From assembly GCA_947396885.1 (NCBI GenBank), contig OX377202.1, forward strand, positions 84,362,408 to 84,426,407: 64,000 nucleotides of DNA, given 5' to 3'. The number at the start of each line of letters is the position of its first letter. Position 1 is the stretch's first letter. The notes below the pieces were generated by a model. That model was not told where the DNA came from, ran no database searches, and was given only the letters and a program-made list of their open reading frames with translations. Shown piece by piece: positions 24,441-35,300 of this stretch. This DNA is from Heligmosomoides polygyrus polygyrus (lineage: Eukaryota; Nematoda; Chromadorea; Rhabditida; Heligmosomidae). The position numbers were made by a program, and so were the translations under genes.

Positions 24441-24639
24441 GAATTTTTTAAAATTTTCCCAGAGAACAGAAAGCAGAAAACCGCTTTCATCAGGAAACAG
24501 AAATCATAAAACAGAAAAAGCAAAACGCGAAAAAACAGAAAATCAGAAAACAGAAAATTTCGAAATTATCATACGACCTAATTATTGAGATTCGATAAGT
24601 ATTAGTGGCCACGCCAGAACCTATATTTCTAGTTCGTCT

Positions 24640-25392
24640 TGTTCTTCGAGAATGCCTTCTCTTGTAAGAAGCTCATCGAAGAACTGCGGGAGTACAAGCT
24701 GCCTCAATGCCTTACGTTCATTGACCTGAAAAAGGCATTCGACTCCGTCAAAACTGAAGTGGTCATCGAAGCTTTGCTCACTTGTTCGAAAGCTATACAG
24801 TGGATTCACGACCAAAATTCCCCACTCTACAACGACGTCGTCATCGACTTGAAGAGAAGGGTTCGGTAGGGGGATACCATATACCGGAAGCTTCTCAGCG
24901 CCACCCTCGAAAACATCATGCGCGAATTAGAATGAGAAGACGGGGGTGAGGATCGATGGCCAGCGACCGCACCATCTTCGCTTCGCTGACGACATCGTTC
25001 TCATAACACCGAGAGCATCAGCCAGGCGGAGCGAATGCTGACCCACTTCAGTCGTGTATCTGGAAACGATGCACTGCAGCTGGATCTTATGAAGACGATG
25101 TTCTTGAGGTAAGAACGAGTTTCTTATGCCCCATTCTCGCTCAACGAAACGAACACCTCCACATGCTCCAGCTCATAGCTTCGCTATCTGGATCGGGATG
25201 TCAACATGACCAACGAACTAGCGCCAGATCTGGGCAGCAGGAAATGAGTGACTTCTGTAGCTTTCAAGAGCGTCGAAGAAGTCGCGAAGAAGACGAAGAA
25301 CGTCCGGCTCCGTGCCATATACCTCGACAGACGACAGCGACACGACTCACGCAAGTGAGCGAAGGCCTTCGGAGTTCCGAGCTTCGTCGATA
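24640..25392 (+). pseudogene. RTE-type retrotransposon relic (reverse-transcriptase core, decayed)
   Basis: The plus strand reads QCLTFIDLKKAFDSVKTEVV, the RT palm aspartate region that precedes the catalytic motif. It continues with VIDLKRRVR, then stops and frame changes (SATLENIMRELE; RFADDIVL-like codons near 24980; SISQAERMLTHFSRVSG). It ends near 25390 with [17 protein letters not shown], which matches the relic at 11797-12470. Several internal segments are deleted and the final conserved tail is absent. It is dead and 5'-truncated. Confidence 0.85.
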
Positions 25393-25509
25393 ATTTTCTT
25401 ACTATTATAATTTTCCATGATGCATGTGATACAAGAAAAATTTCTTGTATCACTACCGTATCACTACATTAGCGATAAAAACATTAAAGATAAAGAATGA
25501 GGACGGTGT

Positions 25510-25680
25510 AGCTTAATCCCTTTTGTAATGCGTCACGCATTCTACTACTCTGGGATGCCGTGGAGTCTATTTTAGTGCGTATTTGTCCATATAGTGACTT
25601 GCGGTGGGATGCCATGGAGTCTACTTGAGTGCTTATTTGTCCATAAAGTGACTTCAAACACCTTCCATGTCGAAATTAAC
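25510..25680. repeat. SINE-like family S fragment, tandem pair
   Basis: Two ~60-bp units share GGGATGCC-TGGAGTCTA, TTTGTCCATA and GTGACTT. They resemble the tail of the repeat at 58170-58500 and 60440-60700. Confidence 0.5.
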
Positions 25681-26872
25681 GGCTTTTATGTTCAACTAGA
25701 CGCTGTACAGGGAGAGGTCCTAATTCAAAATTTCACGTTATTCCAAGAAAAGATTGGGTAGCGCAGTCATGTGGCAGGAGGCAATTTTCACTTGATTGGT
25801 AGCGAATGTCGCATTCATTTATAGTTATGAATTAATCAACGGCTCGGCAGAAACAGTTGCGGAAAACCGGAAAATGTCCAGTGCGATGTGCGATCAACTA
25901 AGCAACTCTTACATTACCTCTGGATAACCTCAGGGGATGGATAGCGGAGTGTAGGGCACGACCTCTGTCAACCAGAATTTAATAGTTTTTCCATATCTAC
26001 GATTAGGTATTATTTCAAAGCTACGGAGTATGCCATCTATTTTTCCCATGAGGTCTATCATGGGCGGCTATCAATGTATTGATATGCATTCCCCAAGTTC
26101 GTAGTAAACTGATTGATTCGCATCTACGTCAAATCCGCTCAAAATGTATTTGAGGATATAACGAAGAAGAAGAATGAAAGCAGTAAGCACTACCTAAGGC
26201 AAGCTTCTGAGGATTATTTCTGAGTCGGAAGAGGCATCGAAATTTTAAGTTCTAACCATGGATGGAATTAAGGACGGCGGTCTAAAGTTTAGTTTAAAGT
26301 TGAAAATCGATGGAATTTTTAAATCCTAGAAGAATTGATTGAGCCGTGGATTCGACCAATACATCGCAATCCTTCTTAGATTGTTCTGTTGTGGTCAGCA
26401 TAAACGCTAGTATATAATAGTAACCTACATAGACCAACTAATTACTGTTGCTCGATTTTATTTTTCTTCTTAGGATTTCACCAGTTAATGTCAAAGATGC
26501 ATGAGTGTGTCTAATTTTGCGCAATGCATAGCAGTCGAATGTATGGAACGCCTTCAAAACTAAACGAGTTTCCTACAGGTTGAACTATAGATTCTCAAAG
26601 ACATGTAGAATAATATTTTGTTCAAGAAAAATTCGATGTAACTTTCCTAGAATTTTTTTAGTTCAGTTCCCGCGAACGAGTGTAGTAATTTTATAAAATA
26701 TTCTTTTGGAAAAACATGAAGTAAATTTTGTTTTAAAATTAATGCTTCAATCATTTACCACATTAAAACACGTTTTTTTATTTGATTGTATGTGAACATG
26801 CTGCTTGCATGAAGCATCAAAGTAAGGATATAGGCGTGTTCTTTATAATTGTCTTTCTTCTATCGTTTTCAG
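25681..26872. other. No supported gene
   Basis: This is AT-rich sequence with no long frame, domain, RNA gene or repeat that I can identify. Confidence 0.4.
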
Positions 26873-26981
26873 GTGTGAAAGTCCATGCAAACAGAAAATT
26901 TATGGAACTTGAGGTGGAAAGTGCCTGGTTTGACTTGAAAATGGTACAGTTCATTGAGATGTATAAACCAATAGAAGAAAG
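26873..26981 (+). CDS. Candidate isolated coding exon
   Basis: Between TATCGTTTTCAG and GAAAG/GTAAAAC lies a 109-nt open segment reading VHANRKFMELEVESAWFDLK then MVQFIEMYKPIEER. Splice consensus and length fit a nematode internal exon. No partner exon was found nearby and no family is recognised, so this is weak. Confidence 0.3.
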
Positions 26982-27180
26982 GTAAAACTACCATTAAAGG
27001 AGAGTATCTAGTAATGTTTAGAGTGTCAAGGATTCCGAGAATTATAACTGTCACTGTCGCAACCACGTCTTTGTTTATGCTTCGAAGATAGGGAGACAAC
27101 AGGATCTGTCAAAATCCGGGAGAAGGTCATCGTAGTTTGTCGCTGATTTATTTATCGATCGTTTACGATTCCTGGATCTA

Positions 27181-29235
27181 ACTGCCTTGCGCATCCGCAA
27201 ATTACTGGTTCTCTTTCTTTTAGCAATTTTTCTTTTCCTTTCTATCTAGCCCAAAATTGGTCTTGCGTGCCTGGTGACATAAGCTTTGAATTTGTTTCAT
27301 TTCCTATTTGCTAGTACTTTTCAGCTTAAATTTTCAATTTTTCTTCTTCCTCCTCACACTTCATCATCACTAAAGTGTCCTCTACTGTTCGGCAAGATCT
27401 CACCAGCTGAGTGAGCCGTGCATCTCGCTGCCTTGCGGATCCGCAAGGTACAGCTATTCTTTTTGAAATTAATTTGCCCTTTCAAACTCTTATCTCTCTA
27501 TTAGGTCTACGCTTAAACCTTCATGCCCCATGGTTTATGCCTTGTTTTTTTTAAGGGTCGGTAAGTGCTGCTTAGATGCGTTTTTTATTTATTTTTATTT
27601 TTCTTCTTCCTCCTCACACTTCATCATCACTAAAGTTGTCCTCTACTGTTCGGCAAGATCTCACCAGCTGAGTGAGCCGTGCATCTCGCTGCCTTGCGGA
27701 TCCGCAAGGTACAGCTATTCTTTTTGAAATTAATTTGCCCTTTCAAACTCTTATCTCTCTATTAGGTCTACGCTTAAACCTTCATGCCCCATGGTTGTGC
27801 CTTGTTTTTTAAGGGTCGGTAGGTGCTGCTTAGATGCGTTTTTTATTTATTTTTATTTTTCTTCTTCCTCCTCACACTTCATCATCACTAAAGTGTCCTC
27901 TACTGTTCGGCAAGATCTCACCAGCTGAGTGAGCCGTGCATCTCGCTGCCTTGCGGATCCGCAAGGTACAGCTATTCTTTTTGAAATTAATTTGCCCTTT
28001 CAAACTCTTATCTCTCTATTAGGTCTACGCTTAAACCTTCATGCCCCATGGTTGTGCCTTGTTTTTTAAGGGTCGGTAGGTGCTGCTTAGATGCGTTTTT
28101 TATTTATTTTTATTTTTCTTCTTCCTCCTCACACTTCATCATCACTAAAGTGTCCTCTACTGTTCGGCAAGATCTCACCAGCTGAGTGAGCCGTGCATCT
28201 CGCTGCCTTGCGGATCCGCAAGGTACAGCTATTCTTTTTGAAATTAATTTGCCCTTTCAAACTCTTATCTCTCTATTAGGTCTACGCTTAAACCTTCATG
28301 CCCCATGGTTTATGCCCTGTTTTTTTTAAGGGTCGGTAAGTGCTGCTTAGATGCGTTTTTTATTTATTTTTATTTTTTCTTATTCCTCCTCCCACTTCGT
28401 CATCACTAAAGTGTCCTCTACTGTTCGGCAAGATCTCACCAGCTGAGTGAGCCGTGCATCTCGCTGCCTTGCGGATCCGCAAGGTACAGCTATTCCTTTT
28501 GAAATTAATTTGCCCTTTCAAACTCTTATCTCTCTATTAGGTCTACGCTTAAACCTTCATGCCTCATGGTTTATGCCTTGTTTTTTAAGGCTCGGTAGGT
28601 GCTGCTTAGATGCGTTTTTTATTTATTTTTATTTTTCTTCTTCCTCCTCACACTTCATCATCACTAAAGTGTCCTCTACTGTTCGGCAAGATCTCACCAG
28701 CTGAGTGAGCCGTGCATCTCGCTGCCTTGCGGATCCGCAAGGTACAGCTATTCTTTTTGAAATTAATTTGCCCTTTCAAACTCTTATCTCTCTATTAGGT
28801 CTACGCTTAAACCTTCATGCCCCATGGTTGTGCCTTGTTTTTTAAGGGTCGGTAGGTGCTGCTTAGATGCGTTTTTTATTTATTTTTATTTTTCTTCTTC
28901 CTCCTCACACTTCATCATCACTAAAGTGTCCTCTACTGTTCGGCAAGATCTCACCAGCTGAGTGAGCCGTGCATCTCGCTGCCTTGCGGATCCGCAAGGT
29001 ACAGCTATTCTTTTTGAAATTAATTTGCCCTTTCAAACTCTTATCTCTCTATTAGGTCTACGCTTAAACCTTCATGCCCCATGGTTGTGCCTTGTTTTTT
29101 AAGGGTCGGTAGGTGCTGCTTAGATGCGTTTTTTATTTATTTTTATTTTTTCTTCTTCCTCCTCACACTTCATCATCACTAAAGTGTCCTCTACTGTTCG
29201 GCAAGATCTCACCAGCTGAGTGAGCCGTGCATCTC
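27181..29235 (+). repeat. 257-261-bp tandem array, each unit with an 18-bp perfect palindrome
   Basis: Seven near-identical units are present, with a diverged one at the left. The palindrome CCTTGCGGATCCGCAAGG begins at 27431, 27692, 27949, 28206, 28467, 28725 and 28982, giving spacings of 257-261 bp; a mutated form lies near 27184. Units also share TTAGGTCTACGCTTAAACC, a TTATTTATTTTTATTTTTC pyrimidine tract and CACCAGCTGAGTGAGCCGTG. The array stops at GTGCATCTC (29235), about 105 bp upstream of the start codon of the first recombinase-like gene. Open frames in it are periodic artefacts. Confidence 0.95.
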
Positions 29236-29339
29236 TATACGTTTCTTACGATGTCCGTATACGTGCTTTCTGCTTTCTTTGCGATATCCAACAGTCCGCC
29301 TGCTTTTTAGGTGCAATCTCACACAAAACTGTGTGGACA

Positions 29340-32300
29340 ATGTCTTCACCTATCGAGGATTCTATGAGTGGAGCAAGCGGTGGCAGCCCAGAGGACAGAT
29401 TAGTTGTCGATGATTCAGCAGCAGGACCATCAAACGAAATGCAGGATGTGGTAGCCGCAGTTGTTTCGTCGTATGCGTTGAGGATCCGTGATTTGAAGAG
29501 ATTGGCGGCAAGGGCTGAACATATGGTCGGCGAGTGGATCAAAGACGGTTCGATCCGACATGGAAGAGTTGATCTAGCCAACAAGGGTATGACGATTTCT
29601 CGTCAGTAACAATGCAACCGGGAATGTGAAGTGGTTTTCTGATAGTACATTCTACTTTGACAAAATTTTGTTCAGAGGTGTATCTGCCGCTGCATCCTTC
29701 GAAGGGATACCAGTTCTGCATTTTTTGTGGCAAACATGCGATATTCGCCTTACGGCATCATCTGAAGAAGCACCACTCGGACAAACTATATGGGACTGAT
29801 AATTTGAAGGTAGTGAGCAAACCCAATTAAGAAAGATTTCAACAACGAGCCCTAACTCAGGTGGCTGAACAAGTCAGTCGTGGGATAATCGAGAGGATGA
29901 AGAAAGCATCAATGGATTTCTCCCAGATTAAAGTCCCGGAGAATGGTCGGGAATGGGACACATACGAGAACATTGTGAAGCAGATGACCGCGGGCGGTAT
30001 CCCTATTTTGATGGTGCGCTCACTGATATTCTCCGTCAAGTGCTCCGTCACGCATATCGGCGTTCCCGCACTTGGGCGCGTCGCGCGATGTTGCAATATC
30101 ACTAAGCTAAGGACATTTACATCAAACTAGCTGCTCTACTTGTACAGCTTTCTCCTCTACTTAGGAGTACAAAACGCTCGCAGTACGTACAGTACATAGT
30201 ATGATAGGGCTATCTATTGGTTCTTCACTATCGGTCCTCTCTTTGTGAAAAGGTCCTCCATTACTGGTACTTGTCTCCCTCAATGGTCCACCCTTAGCGG
30301 ACGACGTCTTCGGCACGTCTACTTGAATCCCCAAACACGTTGAGCGAAGTCTTTGGCACGTCCTTTGAGTCCCAGGCACGTCGCGCGACGTATTCCGCAC
30401 GTCTTCTTAAATCGCCTGACACGTAGAAGACGTCTGGGTATATTCCGCTATTTTCGCGCGTCGTAATTTGATCAATGTCGATTGACTGCGATAGATACTT
30501 CGAAAACGAACTTCAGATTCGTGTTCAGCGACCTCGACTACCCCTAGGGCTCAAGTTTCGGACCGCCTGGACGACATCCACAAAAAATCGATAGTTCGAT
30601 CAATGTCCATTGATGGCGATCGATACTTCAAAAACGAATTTCAGATTCGTGTTCAGCGACCTCGACTACCCCCAGGGACGAAGTTCCCAGGCGGGGAGAA
30701 GACGCCTTGTTATTTTTCGCTATTTTCGTGCCGTAATTGCCTCCCCCTTATTTTGTGAATGACTTCTCCGGCGGCGGCGCCGTTGGACAGTATGACTCAG
30801 CGCTTCGCGCGTTATTATAGAGTAAGATAGAAGAACTCTGGGTATATTCCGCTATTTTCGCGCGTCGTAATTTGATCAATGTCGATTGACGGCGATAGAT
30901 ACTTCGAAAACGAACTTCAGATTCGTGTTCAGCGACCTCGACTACCCATAGGGCTCAAGTTTCGGACCGCCTGGACGACATCCACAAAAAAATCGATAGT
31001 TCGATCAATGTCCATTGATGGCGATCGATACTTCAAAAACGAATTTCAGATTCGTGTTCAGCGACCTCGACTACCCCCAGGGACGAAGTTCCCAGGCGGG
31101 GAGAAGACGCCTTGTTATTTTTCGCTATTTTCGTGCCGTAATTGCCTCCCCCTTATTTTGTGAATGACTTCTCCGGCGGCGGCGCCGTTGGACAGTATGA
31201 CTCAGCGCTTCGCGCGTTATTATAGAGTAAGATAGAAGAACTCTGGGTATATTCCGCTATTTTCGCGCGTCGTAATTTGATCAATGTCGATTGACGGCGA
31301 TAGATACTTCGAAAACGAACTTCAGATTCGTGTTCAGCGACCTCGACTACCCATAGGGCTCAAGTTTCGGACCGCCTGGACGACATCCACAAAAAAATCG
31401 ATAGTTCGATCAATGTCCATTGATGGCGATCGATACTTCAAAAACGAATTTCAGATTCGTGTTCAGCGACCTCGACTACCCCCAGGGACGAAGTTCCCAG
31501 GCGGGGAGAAGACGCCTTGTTATTTTTCGCTATTTTTGTGCCGTAATTGCCTCCCCCTTATTTTGTGAATGACTTCTCCGGTGGCGGCGCCTATCGATAG
31601 GATGACTCATCGCTTAGCGTATGATGCGTAGCGTGTAGATTATGATATATATGATATATCATACGCTAAGCGATGAGTCATCCTATCGATCGGCGGCGCC
31701 GCAGAAATTAGCGGGGGGGGGGGGGAATCGGTGTGGGAAATGGGGGGGGGAATCGGTGTGGGAAATGGGGGGGGGAATCGGTGTGGGAAATGGGGGGGGG
31801 GGGAAATTAAGACACGAAAATAATGGAAAATACCAGACTCCTTCTACCTGCCTGAAAACTTCAGCCCTGGGGTAATCGCGGTCGCTGAACACGAATCTGA
31901 CATTCCTTCATGAAGCATCGATCGCCGTCAATCGATATTGATCAAACTGTCGATTTTTCGTGCATGTCGTCTAGTCGGTTCAAAACTTTAGACCTGGAGG
32001 TAGTGGAGGTCGCTCAGAACTAGTCTGGAGTTCGTTTTTGAAGTATCGATCGTCATCAATCGCCGTCAAGGCGCTGCCGCAGAAATAAGCCATAGAATAG
32101 GGGGAAAATCGGGAGGGGGGGGGGCGGGGAATGGGAATGAAAATTATTACACGAAAATAGCGAAAAATACCAAGAGGTCTTCTCCCTTCGTGGGAAGTTC
32201 AGCTCTGGGGCAATCGAGGTCGCTGAACACGAAGGAGTTCGTTTTTGAAGTATGGATCGCCACCAATCGATACTGACCAAGTTACGGGTGACGAAAATAG

Positions 32301-35300
32301 TGGAAAATACCCAGAATTCTTCTACTTACCTGAAAACTTCATCCCTGGGGTAACCGCGGTCGCTGAACACGAATCGGGAGTTCGTTTTTGAAGTGTCGAT
32401 CGCCATCAATCGATATTGATCAAATTATCTTCGCACTATATAATAACGCGCTAAGCGATGAGTCATTCCATCGATTGGTGCCGACGCAGAAATTACACAT
32501 AACATAGGGGAAAAATCAGGGGGAGGGAAATGGGGAAAATTACGACACGAAAATAGCGAAAAATACCAAGAGGTCTTCTCTCTTCATGGGAACTTCGGCC
32601 CTGGGGCAATCGCGGTCCTGGAGTTCGTTTTCGAAGTATCGATCGCCACCAATCGATACTGGATATGTTACGGGTCACGAAAATAATGGAAAATACCCAG
32701 ACTTCTTCTACCTGCCTGAAAACTTCAGCCCTGGGGTAACCGCGGTCGCTGAACACGGATCTGGAGTTGGTCTTCGAAGTATCGATCGCCATCAATCGAT
32801 ATTGATCAAACTATCCACAATTTTTTGTGGATATCGTCTAAGCAGTTCAAAACTTTAGACCTGGAGGTAGTGGAGGTCGCTCAAAACGAATCTGAAATTC
32901 GTTTTTGAAGTATCGATTACCATCAATCGATAGTTATCAAATTACGGAGCACGAAAATAGCGGAAAATACCCAGACGTCTTCTACGTGTCACGGGATTTA
33001 GAAGACGTGCGGAATACGTCGCACGACCTGCCTGAGACTCAAAGGACGTGCTAAAGACTTTGCTCAATGCGTTTAGGGAGACGTCTCGAAAACGTCGTCC
33101 GCAGAGGGGGGATCATAGAGGGGGACCAGTACCAGTAATGGGGACCGCTTCACTAATGGATGACCAGTAGTGAGGAACCAATGGATCGCCCTATCATACT
33201 ATGTACTGCCGAGCCTTTTCTACTCTTAGGTAGAGAAGAAAGCTGTACAAGTAGAGCAGCTAGCTGTGATTCTCCTTAGCTTAGTGATACTGCAACATCG
33301 CGCGAGGCGCGCAACTGCGAGGCACGTCGATATGCGTGACGGAGCACTCGTTCATTATTAACGAGTATATTACCTTGAAAGGTCTATTTTTACAGCGTCA
33401 TGATCGACCTCGGCAGAAGGAACCTGTCGAACACAATGCAAATTACCGGCCGTTCACTCACTCAAGGGGATGCTGTTCTGAGCAAGGAAGTTCGCCTCGC
33501 CAGCGTCATCCGATGAACGAGCATCGAGAACCTTCGTTGCGGGATCACCGCTCGGCGCAAAATGACGAAGAATCCTCTGAGGTATGGGAGAAATAAGTGA
33601 ATTTAAAAGAAGTATATGGGCATAAGTGAGTTATCATATCACTTATACTACGTCTAGGTGCATCCAGATGATGGGTTGCCACCTACCTTTGACGCTCCTA
33701 AGATTGGTCGTCATCTGCTCTTCATGAAGCCTTTTGACAAGCTGCACACTGGTTAGCAAATACATTGCATGATTCTGCTTCGACTCAGAGGTTCTGCTAA
33801 CCAATCTTAGGAGGAGCGCACGTACACAGTTGGTTCCAACAAGAACCAGACAAGGAAATGATGTTCTGCCATGAATACGACGAGAGCAGGAGTGAATACT
33901 ACGAGCAGACATACATAGTTGGACTTCGAGCGCGTGAGTGCTAGGATTAGTTGATAGTTGACTGAGACTGTTGAGTCTAGTTCAGAAGCCGTACTGGAGA
34001 TCGACGGAAAGCTGAAGATATGGAGGCGGCTGATCACGGCTACGCACCCAATTCTGGTCATGTTCAGAGATGACCTCAAAAATCAAGTGGTAAGTCATCA
34101 AAGGCGCCTCTACCGCATACAAACTAGCTCATAGTTGAACTTCAGTATGGTCCCGTAGAGGGTGCGCTGCAGAGATCCGGAAGCGTGCAAGGAGGGTGTG
34201 AGAAGTACGAGAGCTATGTGGGAAGATTCATGCTTGTCGCTATGAGGGCACGTCGAAGGCAGGTCTTTTCGTAGCACTGAGCGCACGCTTTTCGAATAAC
34301 CTAACTGTTTTAGGCTTGGACAAATTGTGAGTATAGACGACATCATCTATTCGGGACCCATGATTCCGGACTTTTTCCGAATCCTTCTACAGAGCGGGGT
34401 TACCGTAAACACTTGCATAGCATTCGGCAAAGCAATTATATCGCTGTACAAATTTGTGGAAAGCCAATTGGTCGGAGGTATTTTTTTTACTCAACTCATG
34501 TTAGGTCTCCTCCATATTGTTCATCTATGTTCGAAACATTACAGCAGCCGGAGTCGCACGAAATGTGGACATCGGTAAAGCTCTTTCAATTATGCAAAAG
34601 CAGTACAAGCTCTTGACGCGTGAACTGCGGAAGAACGTCTCACTCGCAGGCATAGCGGCTAGACCAAAGAGAAAGGTCACTGCTTTCCATCGCTTAAGAG
34701 GTCGACTGACTTGAAGTGATGCTTAACCTGATTTCTAGGAAGGAGCAAGCTACTGTGTCACTCGTGCGATTGTCGAGCACGAAAAAGTAGACAGGCGAGT
34801 TGAAGCCATAATGGAGGACTTCGAAAAGAAGGGATCAATATCCCACTGTGACTACACCTTCGTGATGGGGTACGCTTCAATTTGTCACCCTTAGGCAAAT
34901 AAGGCAAATATCTTACTATTTTATTTAGAGCATTGATGGCCTACGTAATGCACTGCAGTGGAACGAGAAACGAGGCCATGTATAAGATGTGTTATGGTAG
35001 TATAGTCGATGTGTCAGAGGGAGACGCAAATTTGGCAAGCACCGGACTAATTGAAAGAAACGTTCGCGTTGATGGGCGCTTCCATCGGATATGGGTTTGT
35101 AATGTTGAATTGCATTATTAATGCCATTTTTAACTGCCTGTTACTGCTTCCCATACAGATCGGCCTCTATCCGAATCCGAAACAGCAGCATCAGATGCGA
35201 GAAAGCAGCACGTGTCGCGGTGGACTATTCGTTATTGACGAGAAATCTCATCGCTGGTTGCTGCATTACATCAAGCTGCGAGAGTTGTAAGCATGGGGTC

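Noticed and set aside
27181..29235. CRISPR-like or integron-like array next to an integrase-like gene
   Set aside because: The whole 257-261-bp unit is repeated, there are no variable cassettes, and the neighbouring gene has spliceosomal introns.
30879..31568. Duplicated 94-codon frames
   Set aside because: They follow the 404-405-bp direct repeat of the foldback element and cross its palindromic segments; no coding signature.
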